NCBI GenBank assembly: GCA_014730235.1
Contig: WJIO01000182.1
Coordinates: forward strand, 1-15,221
Length of the DNA: 15,221 nt
Direction: 5' to 3'
From: Candidatus Poribacteria bacterium
GTDB lineage: Bacteria > Poribacteria > DTPJ01 > WJIO01
This document shows, piece after piece, positions 1 to 7,635 of the stretch. Below the pieces are notes generated by a model, which worked only from the letters and a program-made list of their open reading frames with translations, ran no database searches and was not told the DNA's origin. Each line of letters begins with the position of its first letter. Positions within the stretch are counted from its first letter, which is position 1. Made by a program: the position numbers and the translations under genes.

Positions 1-824
1 ATATATTCCTTTATTTCTTCATCAGACATCTTTGTGCTGGTCAGGGAAAGCGGGCCTGCACCCATGGTTATTGAACCTTCAGTTCCCAGAAGCTCAAAGG
101 GATTCGGGCCTGAACGATGCACAAAAGAAACATCCACAACACCAATACCACCGTTGGCGAATTCAATTATAGTGGCAGAATTATCATCAATTTCGTAATT
201 TGGGCTGAAGTTATTTACGATTGCCATAAGTTTTTTAGGTTCGCCCATCATCCATCGAATAACGTCCATCCTGTGACATCCCAGATCGAACAACGCTCCG
301 CCACCGGCTTCTTCAGCATTTACAAACCACGCACTCCCGCCGCTGAACCATTTGTCCAGAGACGCAGAATGGGCTACACGACCCCGACCAAAGGTTATAT
401 CACCTAGAATTCCATCATCCACAGCTTTTTTTGCAAGCAAAAGTTCCTTTCGGCATCTGGAAGGCAGGGAAATCATGAATTTTACCCCGGCGTCTTCAAC
501 AGCTTCAATTATTTCATCACAACCATCAACATCAATAGCCAGAGCTTTTTCCGTAAATATATGCTTACCGGCGTTAGCAGCGGCTACCATTACCTCGGGA
601 TGGCGGTTAGTTTCCACATTGACAACCACAGCGTCGATGTCTAAGTCCAGTATTTTATCCAGATCAGAATGAAATGGAACACCATACTGTTCGGCTGCAT
701 TTTTACCTCTATCTTCCATATGATCCCATATGGAAACCAGTTCGGCTTTTTCATTATCAACCACCTGTTTGGCATATCCATTTGCGTGGACATGTGCAAA
801 GCTCAGCATACCGATTTTTACCAT
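1..824 (-). CDS. Gfo/Idh/MocA family oxidoreductase, N-terminal part (runs off left edge)
   Basis: This is a probable NAD(P)-dependent sugar or inositol-type dehydrogenase; the substrate is unknown. About 274 residues are visible and the C-terminus lies beyond position 1. The product begins MVKIGMLSFAHVHANGYAKQ, a Rossmann N-terminus in which the usual GxGxxG is replaced by a SFAHVHA-type loop seen in some Gfo/Idh subgroups. The motif that is usually EKP reads HIFTEKALA here, keeping Glu-Lys but with Ala in place of Pro. Further on, GGGALFDLGCHRMDVIRW matches the conserved GGGxLxDxGxHxxD segment carrying the catalytic Asp and His. The ATG at 824-822 is preceded by a strong GAGGAGG ribosome binding site. 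The gene diverges from lptF. The family call is firm; no specific substrate can be assigned. Confidence 0.9.
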   Translation of the reverse strand, partial: MVKIGMLSFAHVHANGYAKQVVDNEKAELVSIWDHMEDRGKNAAEQYGVPFHSDLDKILDLDIDAVVVNVETNRHPEVMVAAANAGKHIFTEKALAIDVDGCDEIIEAVEDAGVKFMISLPSRCRKELLLAKKAVDDGILGDITFGRGRVAHSASLDKWFSGGSAWFVNAEEAGGGALFDLGCHRMDVIRWMMGEPKKLMAIVNNFSPNYEIDDNSATIIEFANGGIGVVDVSFVHRSGPNPFELLGTEGSITMGAGPLSLTSTKMSDEEIKEY

Positions 825-882
825 TTGAATTTCCTCCTCAAAATCATTATTTACTCATGATAACATTTTTAGCTCCAGAAAC

Positions 883-912
883 ATTATATCAGAATTTTGA
901 TTATAAAGTAAA
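883..912 (-). promoter_or_regulatory. Possible promoter for the Gfo/Idh gene
   Basis: Read on the minus strand, there is a perfect TATAAT at 888-883. It is preceded 18 bp upstream by TTTACT (912-907), a four-of-six match to TTGACA. A second TATAAT lies at 905-900 but has no recognisable -35 at the right distance. The site lies about 60 bp upstream of the start codon. The -10 is good and the -35 is weak, so the exact start of transcription is uncertain. Confidence 0.4.
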
Positions 913-950
913 GGTTAATGCGTTGAGGAGTTATGTCTTTTCACTGCATA

Positions 951-979
951 TTGACAAATAGTCTTTTCTGATGTATGAT
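951..979 (+). promoter_or_regulatory. Sigma70-type promoter for lptF-lptG
   Basis: TTGACA (951-956) is followed after exactly 17 bp by TATGAT (974-979), a near-consensus housekeeping promoter. The TTG start of lptF lies about 54 bp downstream of the -10 box. It points away from the minus-strand oxidoreductase gene, so the 825-1032 gap is a divergent promoter region. Confidence 0.75.
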
Positions 980-1032
980 GATCCTCAAGAGATATATATT
1001 GCATTTTATAAGTGTGTTCAGGAGTTAATCTG

Positions 1033-2274
1033 TTGAAGATAATTACTCGCTATACTCTTCGAGAAATAATACCACCTTTCTTTCTTGCTTTTCTTGCATT
1101 TACCTCGCTTCTATTAGTTGATAAAGTTTTTGACCTGACAAAGCATTTTGTTGAAAAAGGTGTAAATCCCTGGTATATGCTGGAGATGCTGTTTTATTTT
1201 TCCCCGGCAGTTCTGGTGCTTACAATACCCATGTCATTTCTTGTTGGCATTGTAACGGCATTTGGTCGTCTGGCTGCAGATAATGAGATAACGGCCATGA
1301 AGACAGCAGGGATACCCACGTATCATCTGGTTATACCTGTGGCTGTATCTTCGCTTATTTTAAGCATATTCATGGTGATTTTCATGGATATAACTATACC
1401 CAAAGGCAACGACGCTTACAGCCGTTTGAGTATTGAAATAAGAAGGAAAAATCCAGCTTTGGTTCTTGAACCAGATACTATAATGGATGAGATGTCCAGA
1501 AGCGATAAAAAATGGTATTTTGAGAGCATGGATTCTGAAACTGGAAAAATGAAAAATATCAGGATATGGGAACGGGAGGGAGCTGTTCCAAAACTCATTA
1601 CAGCGAAAGAAGGTGAACTTTTGTTCCATGAAGGCTGGACTTCGCTTAAACTCTATAACGGCACCATATACCAGGCAGATGAAAAAAATCCTGCCAAGAG
1701 TTACGCTCTGGGTAAATTTTCTCAGGATGAATTTTATCTTGATATATCCGGGGAATTGAGCAAAGAGCGGGAATCATATAACAGCCCACGAAATATGAGC
1801 ATAAATGATATCAGAGGTCATCTGGATAGATTTAAGCGAGAGTTAGCATCCCCAAAAATCAGCGAACAAAGAAAAGAGTATATACGTAAAGGTAAGATCA
1901 ACGAATATTCTGTAGAGCTATATAAAAAATTCTCAATCCCTTTTGCCTGTCTGGCTTTTGGTCTTATTGGTGTGCCTATAGGACTTATGGTACGGCGCGG
2001 TGGCAGGATGGTTGGTTTAGGAGTAGGTGTGGCCCTGATAATCATATATTATGTATTGCTAACCGCCGGGGAAAAATCGGCAAAAGCTGGTATATATCCA
2101 CCATTATTAGGTGCATGGACTCCCAATATATTGACTATAGGCGCAAGCATAATGCTGATAATCCGCACTATTCATGAAGCACCAATACGCCCTTCACGTT
2201 TAATAAACAGATTGTTCCCTCCAGAAAACCCAAATCAGGATAACATGAGTCGTAAAGATGAAAGTCATAGATAA
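1033..2274 (+). CDS. lptF: LPS export ABC transporter permease LptF (YjgP/YjgQ family)
   Basis: Inner-membrane permease of the LptB2FGC complex, which extracts lipopolysaccharide from the inner membrane and moves it toward the outer membrane. The N-terminus MKIITRYTLREIIPPFFLAF is typical of the family. A first group of membrane helices lies around residues 10-115, with the family-type sequence TAFGRLAADNEITAMKTAGIP between helices. A large periplasmic beta domain follows (about residues 120-275), then C-terminal helices beginning at KKFSIPFACLAFGLIGVPIGL. I chose the TTG at 1033 because CAGGAG at 1019-1024 sits 8 nt upstream; an in-frame GTG at 1012 has no ribosome binding site and adds seven atypical residues. 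At 413 aa it is slightly longer than many LptF proteins. It overlaps lptG by 17 nt. Which of the two genes is F and which is G is inferred from order, since the paralogues are similar. Confidence 0.93.
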   Translation: MKIITRYTLREIIPPFFLAFLAFTSLLLVDKVFDLTKHFVEKGVNPWYMLEMLFYFSPAVLVLTIPMSFLVGIVTAFGRLAADNEITAMKTAGIPTYHLVIPVAVSSLILSIFMVIFMDITIPKGNDAYSRLSIEIRRKNPALVLEPDTIMDEMSRSDKKWYFESMDSETGKMKNIRIWEREGAVPKLITAKEGELLFHEGWTSLKLYNGTIYQADEKNPAKSYALGKFSQDEFYLDISGELSKERESYNSPRNMSINDIRGHLDRFKRELASPKISEQRKEYIRKGKINEYSVELYKKFSIPFACLAFGLIGVPIGLMVRRGGRMVGLGVGVALIIIYYVLLTAGEKSAKAGIYPPLLGAWTPNILTIGASIMLIIRTIHEAPIRPSRLINRLFPPENPNQDNMSRKDESHR

Positions 2275-3325
2275 ATATCTGATAAGAGAATTCTTTCGTA
2301 ATTTTCTGGGCAGTTTACTTTTCTTTACACTGCTTCTGCTGGTAGTACGTTTCAGCGAAAAAGAACTTGGGAAATTTGTATCCAGAAACATGACGGTATG
2401 GTCATCAATCCTGAGTCTGCTTTATCAAACACCGGGATTTATAATTCAGGTTGCCCCTCCTTCGGCTTTATTCGCTGCTTTCTTTTCTCTCGGAAAAATG
2501 ACTCAGAACAATGAGATAATGGCCATGAAAGCTGTTGGTATAAGTTTATACCGAGTATTTAAACCAATTTTTATCGCAGCTTTGGCTCTTTCTATAGTTA
2601 TGATAATATTCAATGACCAGGTTGTGACATGGGCTTATAAGCAGGACGCGCAGTTAAGTGAAAACCGTTCTTATTCCGCTGAGATAGAGACTAACGTGGT
2701 ATTTTCAAGTTCCGGAAATCGTGTTATTTACGCCCATATAGTTTACCTCAATAATAAACGTATGCAGAATCTGATGATCCAGGAATTTAAGGAAAACAAT
2801 AAACTGGAAAGAGAAATTTTCGCCCAGGAGGCTTCTTGGGAAACACAAGACTGGATATTGAAAAATGGAACTATAAGGACATTCAGAGATGATACATGGG
2901 AGGAGAAACCCTTTGATCAATACCGGATTACTATAAGAGAAGATCCGGCAGTTATGGTTAAAAGTGGTATGGAACTCAAGGAAATGTCGTTTGTTGAACT
3001 GCTGGAGATAATTGAAAATAAAAAGATGGGGGGTAAAACCATACGTAAGGATATGGTTGCTATTCATAGCAAATTTTCATTTCCCTTTGCATGCTTTGTT
3101 ATGGTCCTTCTTGGTGCCCCTTTATTTGTAATGTTCGGCAAAGCCGGAACAGCCGTAGGCTTTTTACTTACCATGTTTATCAGCTTTTTGTATTGGGGTA
3201 TAGCCATTGCGTTTTTTGAAGCTCTTGGGAATAATGGAATACTTCCGCCTGTAATATCATGTTGGACTGCCAATTTTATCTTCGGAATTGCTGGTATTAT
3301 TCTCGTATACAAAGTAAAGAAATAA
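2258..3325 (+). CDS. lptG: LPS export ABC transporter permease LptG (YjgP/YjgQ family)
   Basis: Second permease of the LptB2FGC transporter, pairing with the LptF encoded just upstream. The product begins MKVIDKYLIREFFRNFLGSL, the classic start of this family, followed by three N-terminal helices. Between helices it has FFSLGKMTQNNEIMAMKAVG, which parallels the LptF sequence and includes the conserved NNEI-MAMKA segment. A periplasmic beta domain occupies roughly residues 125-255, and the final helices start at HSKFSFPFACFVMVLLGAPL. Length is 355 aa, normal for LptG. The start codon lies inside the end of lptF with no strong ribosome binding site of its own, so translational coupling is likely. 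LptB, LptC and LptA are not in this window. Confidence 0.93.
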   Translation: MKVIDKYLIREFFRNFLGSLLFFTLLLLVVRFSEKELGKFVSRNMTVWSSILSLLYQTPGFIIQVAPPSALFAAFFSLGKMTQNNEIMAMKAVGISLYRVFKPIFIAALALSIVMIIFNDQVVTWAYKQDAQLSENRSYSAEIETNVVFSSSGNRVIYAHIVYLNNKRMQNLMIQEFKENNKLEREIFAQEASWETQDWILKNGTIRTFRDDTWEEKPFDQYRITIREDPAVMVKSGMELKEMSFVELLEIIENKKMGGKTIRKDMVAIHSKFSFPFACFVMVLLGAPLFVMFGKAGTAVGFLLTMFISFLYWGIAIAFFEALGNNGILPPVISCWTANFIFGIAGIILVYKVKK

Positions 3326-3399
3326 AAATTACCAATTTAAAATGGGAAATGAGATTTTTCACTCTCCTAAGAATACCAAGCAAAGAAGCAGGATACCTG

Positions 3400-3424
3400 T
3401 TTCAACTTAGTAGGTTGAAATTTT
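3400..3424 (+). terminator. Small hairpin with T-run between lptG and the SDR-like gene
   Basis: TTTCAAC (3400-3406) and GTTGAAA (3414-3420) form a perfect 7-bp inverted repeat around a 7-nt loop, followed directly by TTTT. It is weak and GC-poor, and it lies about 30 nt upstream of the chosen start of the next gene. It could be a poor terminator for lptFG, an operator, or a structure in the leader of the next gene. Confidence 0.35.
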
Positions 3425-3454
3425 ATGCACAATAAATCAGCAGGAGGTATGCCT

Positions 3455-4570
3455 ATGACCTGGAAAAACCTTAGAGGAATAGATTCTATAAGTATGGATG
3501 ATATGGATGAATATCACTCCAGACCGGACAACAGGATAATGGAATACATAGATCATATATCGGGTGATATTGTGATTTATGGGGCCAGGGGAAAATTTTC
3601 CAGACATTTATCCCTTATGCTGCTGAGAGCAATTCAAGAAACGGGTAAAGCATGTGTTAAAGTTCATCTGGTATCCAGTTCCCGGATTGATGAAAGATTT
3701 GACCAACTGGTAAAGCCATATGAAGATATTGTTATTCAACACCATATGAACCTGGTGGAAGTTTCAGAATCTGATCTAAAGACTATTCCCCCTCAACCCC
3801 AGTTGATGTTTTATATGGCTGGTTATAAATTCGCCAAACCCGATGAAGGTGACGAAGAATATGAGCTCATGTGCAACCTCTATGGTATGGTGATACCATC
3901 AACAGTTTTTGGCTATCACCAGGAGGGCACTCAGATGGTGGTTATGGGTTCTTATAACGGCATTGAGTTAACCCCTGTAGATGCCCTGGCCCGGGATAAC
4001 GCGCCGATTAAACCGAGTTCAGGTAATTATTATGGACAATCTATACTCAACAAGGAATTGGTAATCAAAGCCATCTTAAAGGGCAGAAACCTTAATAACC
4101 CATCAAAAGCGGTAATCCTTCGGGGAGGTTACTACACAGATTCTGCTACTTATGGTGGGCTTGAACCGGAGATACTTAAGATAATAAAAGGCGAGGTAAT
4201 TGACCTTAGTCAAAAAGCCTATTTCAACCTGCTATCTCACAGGGATACGGCTATAGCCACAATTCTGGCTCCTGAATTAATAGATAATCGGGTCTCGTGC
4301 TATAATCTGACAGGGCATCTTGTGGACGTGAAAAAATCAACCATGCAGATCGTAAAGGAACTGAGGGAATATCCGGTTTACTCAGAAGTGACGGTATCGT
4401 TTACCGGCAAACCGGCGGATGTCCACTTGATCGCAGACGGAAGCGCGTTGCAAAGCAAACTGGGAAGACCTATAGACTCCCTGGAAGATATAATCCATGC
4501 CCATGTATACTGGTTGGTCAATGGTGGGAAAACAAGGGGTTTAGACCATAAAATTGGTAAGATTATGTAA
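3455..4570 (+). CDS. NAD(P)-dependent epimerase/dehydratase-like protein (atypical extended SDR)
   Basis: Soluble protein of 371 aa with the fold signature of extended short-chain dehydrogenase/reductases, the group that includes nucleotide-sugar epimerases. A Rossmann strand and loop, DIVIYGARGKFSRHL, lies at about residues 38-52; it reads GxxGxxS, with Ser in place of the third Gly. A MVVMGSYNGIE strand and the active-site region NYYGQSILNKE follow at about 191-201. In the standard YxxxK motif the Lys would follow the Tyr by four residues; here that position is Ile, and the nearest Lys is seven residues on. Catalysis may therefore be altered or lost. I chose the ATG at 3455 because CAGGAGG (3441-3447) is 7 nt upstream; ATGs at 3425 and 3449 are badly spaced. 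It is followed by a hairpin. No substrate is suggested by the neighbours. Confidence 0.72.
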   Translation: MTWKNLRGIDSISMDDMDEYHSRPDNRIMEYIDHISGDIVIYGARGKFSRHLSLMLLRAIQETGKACVKVHLVSSSRIDERFDQLVKPYEDIVIQHHMNLVEVSESDLKTIPPQPQLMFYMAGYKFAKPDEGDEEYELMCNLYGMVIPSTVFGYHQEGTQMVVMGSYNGIELTPVDALARDNAPIKPSSGNYYGQSILNKELVIKAILKGRNLNNPSKAVILRGGYYTDSATYGGLEPEILKIIKGEVIDLSQKAYFNLLSHRDTAIATILAPELIDNRVSCYNLTGHLVDVKKSTMQIVKELREYPVYSEVTVSFTGKPADVHLIADGSALQSKLGRPIDSLEDIIHAHVYWLVNGGKTRGLDHKIGKIM

Positions 4571-4602
4571 TAAGGGTACGCTTTAGCGTAACCTTATTAT
4601 TT
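4569..4602 (+). terminator. Hairpin terminator after the SDR-like gene
   Basis: AATAAGGGTACGC (4569-4581) and GCGTAACCTTATT (4586-4598) form a 13-bp stem with one mismatch around a TTTA loop. It begins at the stop codon. The following tract (ATTTAT) is only moderately T-rich, and because the flanks are A/T on both sides it may work in both directions, against the converging glycosyltransferase gene too. Confidence 0.65.
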
Positions 4603-4726
4603 ATGTGTTACTTGTTATGTGGAAATTATAACAGCTTTATGCGGTGGGTCAAGAGGTTAATTCTTATAGCCCAAGCATAAATTTTACGTCCCTGTGTTAT
4701 TGCGAAGAACGGAGTAAAAAAAGTTT

Positions 4727-4830
4727 GGTTCTTCTGGATTTAGTGGGGTTATAATTGAAAATCCTCTCAGCTTGTCATTCCTGCTTTCGCAGGAATGACA
4801 GCATAAAAAAGTTTCTCATCTTTACCACTA
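4727..4830 (+). repeat. MITE-like repeat, copy 1 (right terminus missing)
   Basis: The left terminal repeat GGTTCTTCTGGATTTAGTG plus GGG (4727-4748) is intact. The body TTATAATTGAAAATCCTCTC follows, then a perfect hairpin TGTCATTCCTGC (4773-4784), loop TTTC, GCAGGAATGACA (4789-4800). The right half reads GCATAAAAAAGTTTCTCATC then TTTACCAC, and homology to copy 3 stops at about 4828-4830. The final CTAAATCCGGAAGAACC is absent. The element ends about 12 bp beyond the stop codon of the glycosyltransferase gene, so its hairpin may also act as that gene's terminator. Confidence 0.8.
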
Positions 4831-4841
4831 TTTTTAAAGCA

Positions 4842-6377
4842 TCATAAAACTTTGTAAATAACACAACTGCCAATCTGATGAACCTTATCAAACATCTCCG
4901 GTTTTTGTTGGATCAGCGGCGTTAAAAACTGCGAGGAATAAACCGCAGGACTGGATATAACGTAATTTGCTTTATTTTCCTCTATGGATTGAGCTACTTC
5001 CTGTATGTTATTTACCCAGGGTGGGGTGAACGTTTTGCGTTCTGTAATCATATAAACCCATGGAGAACGACCTGATATAATTACTGTATCAGGACTGGTG
5101 TTATCTTTTATCCATTCCAGCGAATTCAGAAATTCTGCCAGAGTTCCAGTGTAATAAGGTTTTATGCGTTCTGCTTTTATGATGTTTCTATCGGCTTCAA
5201 AATTCAGATATATAGCCAGAAATGCCATAAGAACAACTAAAGTAGACTTGATTATAAACCAGACGTGCTCTGATGGTTTAATTTTATTGATAATCAAACG
5301 CAAAACATGGGGTATAATTAACACCGCTTTGACAAAGTAGTAAAAAATAAAGGGTATCATAGGTACAAGAAACCTGTGGCCCTGGAGTGAAGTCCACAAA
5401 ATGTAAGTAAGTATGTAGAAGAACACATAGTATTCAAATACATCCCTGTATCGGATCAGACAGTATACAAAACCCACCAGAAATATAATTGATAATATCC
5501 TGCTGCGAGTTTTCATATCAGCACTTTTACCATGTATTATATCCCCGATCAGACGCTCATAATATATCTCATTATTTTTTATCCTTGAAACAAAATTATT
5601 CCATCTGACGTTATCAGAATGGGGATCGCTGGGATTTGTTACTACAAGTTCTTTCTCATAGCTCAAAAACTCCCGCAATCCCGGTGGATGAGGGTTAATA
5701 TGTCTTATAACTGCCCCACGAATCATCCAAGCTGATGCTGGTATAAGAAATATGATCCCTATAAACACAATTTTTTTAAATCTAAGCTTCAGGTTTCCCG
5801 AACTATTAATAAGCATGTAAAGCATGGTTCCCGCGAATAGAGCCATACCTATATATCTGGTAAAGAAGGAAACCAACATGAGTATAACAGATATATATGC
5901 GTTTTTATTTTTCCAGTGTTCTTCTTTGGCATATCGTCGGATAAAAACCAAAGCCAGCAGAGAAAAAAACATATAGGGTATATCGGACAAAATCCTGGTT
6001 GATTCAAACATCAATGGGAAGGATGCCGCTGTCATTAGCATCATACCCATCCCAAACCAGAAGTTATATTTCCGGCTGAAAAGCCAGTATGTAAGGTATA
6101 TTGAACCCAGAGCCGTCAATACAATAAAAATTCGCATTAACAGGAAATTTTTACCGAATATACCAATTATAGGTGCTAGCATCAACGGAAACATGAAGGG
6201 ATACTTGGTGTGGGGTATTCCCATGTATTTAAATCCATTAAAGGTAATAAGGGATTTACCCAGCATAATATAGGTAGCACTATCCCAGGTGGGTTTCCAG
6301 TGAACGCTGATAACCAGGGCATATATTACACCAATGGGTATCATTAATAAAATGCTGACATGCCACTTTTTTATCAA
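4842..6377 (-). CDS. GT-C type membrane glycosyltransferase (PMT/ArnT/GT39-like)
   Basis: Polytopic inner-membrane protein of 511 aa resembling lipid-phosphate-sugar-dependent glycosyltransferases (dolichyl-phosphate-mannose mannosyltransferase and ArnT type), which transfer a sugar from a polyprenyl-phosphate carrier to protein or lipid outside the cytoplasm. After the first helix the extracytoplasmic loop carries KPTWDSATY with Asp32, where this fold keeps a catalytic acidic residue. A second acidic site is STRILSDIPYM (Asp132) in the next loop. About ten hydrophobic segments follow, and then a C-terminal soluble domain of about 110 residues. The start is TTG at 6377-6375, with GGGAG 7-8 nt upstream. 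It lies downstream of the hydroxyacid dehydrogenase in the same direction, but a repeat element separates them. Donor and acceptor are unknown. Confidence 0.8.
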   Translation of the reverse strand: MIKKWHVSILLMIPIGVIYALVISVHWKPTWDSATYIMLGKSLITFNGFKYMGIPHTKYPFMFPLMLAPIIGIFGKNFLLMRIFIVLTALGSIYLTYWLFSRKYNFWFGMGMMLMTAASFPLMFESTRILSDIPYMFFSLLALVFIRRYAKEEHWKNKNAYISVILMLVSFFTRYIGMALFAGTMLYMLINSSGNLKLRFKKIVFIGIIFLIPASAWMIRGAVIRHINPHPPGLREFLSYEKELVVTNPSDPHSDNVRWNNFVSRIKNNEIYYERLIGDIIHGKSADMKTRSRILSIIFLVGFVYCLIRYRDVFEYYVFFYILTYILWTSLQGHRFLVPMIPFIFYYFVKAVLIIPHVLRLIINKIKPSEHVWFIIKSTLVVLMAFLAIYLNFEADRNIIKAERIKPYYTGTLAEFLNSLEWIKDNTSPDTVIISGRSPWVYMITERKTFTPPWVNNIQEVAQSIEENKANYVISSPAVYSSQFLTPLIQQKPEMFDKVHQIGSCVIYKVL

Positions 6378-6392
6378 CTAATTTCTCCCAAT

Positions 6393-6518
6393 TTGTAATT
6401 GTTAAAAAATGGATATAATTTAGTTGTCATTCCTGTTTTCGCAGGAATGACAGCATAAGGAAGTTTCTTATATTTATCACACTAAACCCGGAAGAACCTC
6501 ATTTTTTAACGATTACAA
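6393..6518. repeat. 19-bp inverted repeat bracketing MITE copy 2
   Basis: TTGTAATTGTTAAAAAATG (6393-6411) and CATTTTTTAACGATTACAA (6500-6518) are reverse complements with one mismatch. Together they enclose repeat copy 2. The right arm begins four bases after the stop codon of the hydroxyacid dehydrogenase, read on the minus strand. It may be an older terminator-like hairpin split by the insertion, or the true outer ends of a larger element. Confidence 0.7.
6412..6498 (+). repeat. MITE-like repeat, copy 2 (left terminus missing)
   Basis: This copy has the shared hairpin TGTCATTCCTG (6425-6435) and CAGGAATGACA (6442-6452), the right half CATAAGGAAGTTTCTTAT, and an intact right terminus TCACACTAAACCCGGAAGAA plus CC ending at 6498. 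On the left only a short TATAATT stretch (6414-6420) resembles the other copies; the left terminal repeat and the CTCTCAGC segment are gone. It lies between the dehydrogenase and glycosyltransferase genes and has the same orientation as copy 1. Confidence 0.75.
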
Positions 6519-6521
6519 CAG

Positions 6522-7466
6522 TTAAAATTGGCGCGCCTTATCAATAACATTTCTCAGGGGTTTTCCTGTAACAAATTTTTCAAAATTTTCCAGGAAAATT
6601 TCAAAGGATTCATCCCTTGTTTCCGGAGCTATCCCTCCCATATGTGGGCTTACAACAACATTATCCATCCCCCATAGTTCGCTATCTTCCGGCAGTGGTT
6701 CTTTTTCAAATACATCCAGGCCAGCGCCGGCGATTGTGCCATCTTTTAACGCTGCAATCAGAGCTTTTTCGTCAACCACAGGGCCTCTTCCGATATTTAT
6801 GAGATGAGCTGTGGGCTTCATCATTTTTATATCCTCAGCACCGATAAGTCCTCTTGTCTCCGGCGTTAAAGGTACAACAATCAAGAGATAGTCTGATTGC
6901 TTTATTACCTCTTCTTTATCATCCATTCCCCATAATTCATTGACAAACACAGGACATTCCATTGTTCTAATATCTGCGGCAGCGATTTTCATTCCAAAGG
7001 CCTGACTGCGCCTGGCGATCTCACAACCAATATTACCCAGGCCAATAATACCAAGTGTCTGACCTGAAAGCTGGTGATATACTCCATCCCTTGACCATTT
7101 TCTCTGCAATTGGTTTTTTACAAAGTTGGCGATACCTCTGCTTATGGAAAGGATTAACCCAAAGGCATGATCTGCCATTACATTATTAAAAGCACCACTG
7201 GTGTTGGTCAGGATTACATCGCTTTCCACCATCTCCGGGAACATACATGTCTCCACTCCTGCACCAAAAACCTGTACCCATTTAAGCTGTTTTCCCTCCC
7301 GAAATACTTCACAAGGAATTCTACCAAAGAAAATGTCTGCATTTACAATTTCCTTAGCTGCATTTTTAAAATCATAACCCGCTATCTTTATTTCAACATC
7401 CGGTGATACTGATTTCAATCTTGCTATTTCTTCTTCCGTTAGTTTTACCTGTGAAACAATTTTCAT
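6522..7466 (-). CDS. D-isomer-specific 2-hydroxyacid dehydrogenase
   Basis: Cytoplasmic NAD(P)H-dependent oxidoreductase of the D-2-hydroxyacid dehydrogenase family (relatives include phosphoglycerate, glyoxylate and hydroxypyruvate reductases); the substrate is not determined. Length is 314 aa, normal for the family. The cofactor-binding loop is GIIGLGNIG (about 139-147). The three catalytic residues are visible: Arg227 in INIGRGPVV, Glu256 in DVFEKEPLP, and His275 in VVSPHMGG. The ATG at 7466 has GGAG about 6-8 nt upstream. Transcription comes from a consensus promoter at 7552-7524. It is divergent from the sugar-kinase gene, with which it shares a control region, so a shared role in sugar-acid metabolism is plausible but only inferred. 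Confidence 0.88.
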   Translation of the reverse strand: MKIVSQVKLTEEEIARLKSVSPDVEIKIAGYDFKNAAKEIVNADIFFGRIPCEVFREGKQLKWVQVFGAGVETCMFPEMVESDVILTNTSGAFNNVMADHAFGLILSISRGIANFVKNQLQRKWSRDGVYHQLSGQTLGIIGLGNIGCEIARRSQAFGMKIAAADIRTMECPVFVNELWGMDDKEEVIKQSDYLLIVVPLTPETRGLIGAEDIKMMKPTAHLINIGRGPVVDEKALIAALKDGTIAGAGLDVFEKEPLPEDSELWGMDNVVVSPHMGGIAPETRDESFEIFLENFEKFVTGKPLRNVIDKARQF

Positions 7467-7523
7467 AGAATTCTCCAGATCAATATGTTTTTATGTCAAT
7501 ATTCAGCTTTACTAATTCATCGC

Positions 7524-7552
7524 ATTATAAACAAAGGGTAAAGATTTGTCAA
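7524..7552 (-). promoter_or_regulatory. Consensus sigma70 promoter for the hydroxyacid dehydrogenase
   Basis: Read on the minus strand, TTGACA (7552-7547) and TATAAT (7529-7524) are separated by exactly 17 bp: both hexamers match consensus and the spacing is optimal. The start codon at 7466 is about 58 bp downstream of the -10 box. Confidence 0.85.
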
Positions 7553-7600
7553 TGTCAGAACCCAAGCACCAAGCATAAAATTTATGCTTGGTGTCAGAAC
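7553..7600. promoter_or_regulatory. Palindrome with flanking direct repeats between divergent promoters
   Basis: CACCAAGCATAAA (7567-7579) and TTTATGCTTGGTG (7581-7593) form a perfect 13-bp inverted repeat with a single central base. It is bracketed by two copies of TGTCAGAAC, at 7553-7561 and 7592-7600, in direct orientation. The block sits between the -35 boxes of the two divergent promoters, a usual place for an operator. It could instead be a small repeat element with a 9-bp target duplication. Confidence 0.6.
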
Positions 7601-7606
7601 TCTTCA

Positions 7607-7635
7607 TTGAAAATTATATAGTAAAGAGTTATAAT
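7607..7635 (+). promoter_or_regulatory. Sigma70-type promoter for the PfkB-family kinase
   Basis: TTGAAA (7607-7612) and TATAAT (7630-7635) are separated by 17 bp, a near-consensus promoter. The kinase ATG at 7700 is about 65 bp downstream of the -10, leaving room for a short leader. Confidence 0.75.

Noticed and set aside
117-961. Several plus-strand reading frames of 60-106 codons across 117-961
   Set aside because: Those between 117 and 824 are antisense to the clearly conserved Gfo/Idh gene. The one reaching 961 continues only through the divergent promoter region and has no family resemblance.
1012-1032. GTG at 1012 as the lptF start
   Set aside because: It has no ribosome binding site and adds residues not typical of the family, whereas TTG at 1033 has CAGGAG at the right distance.
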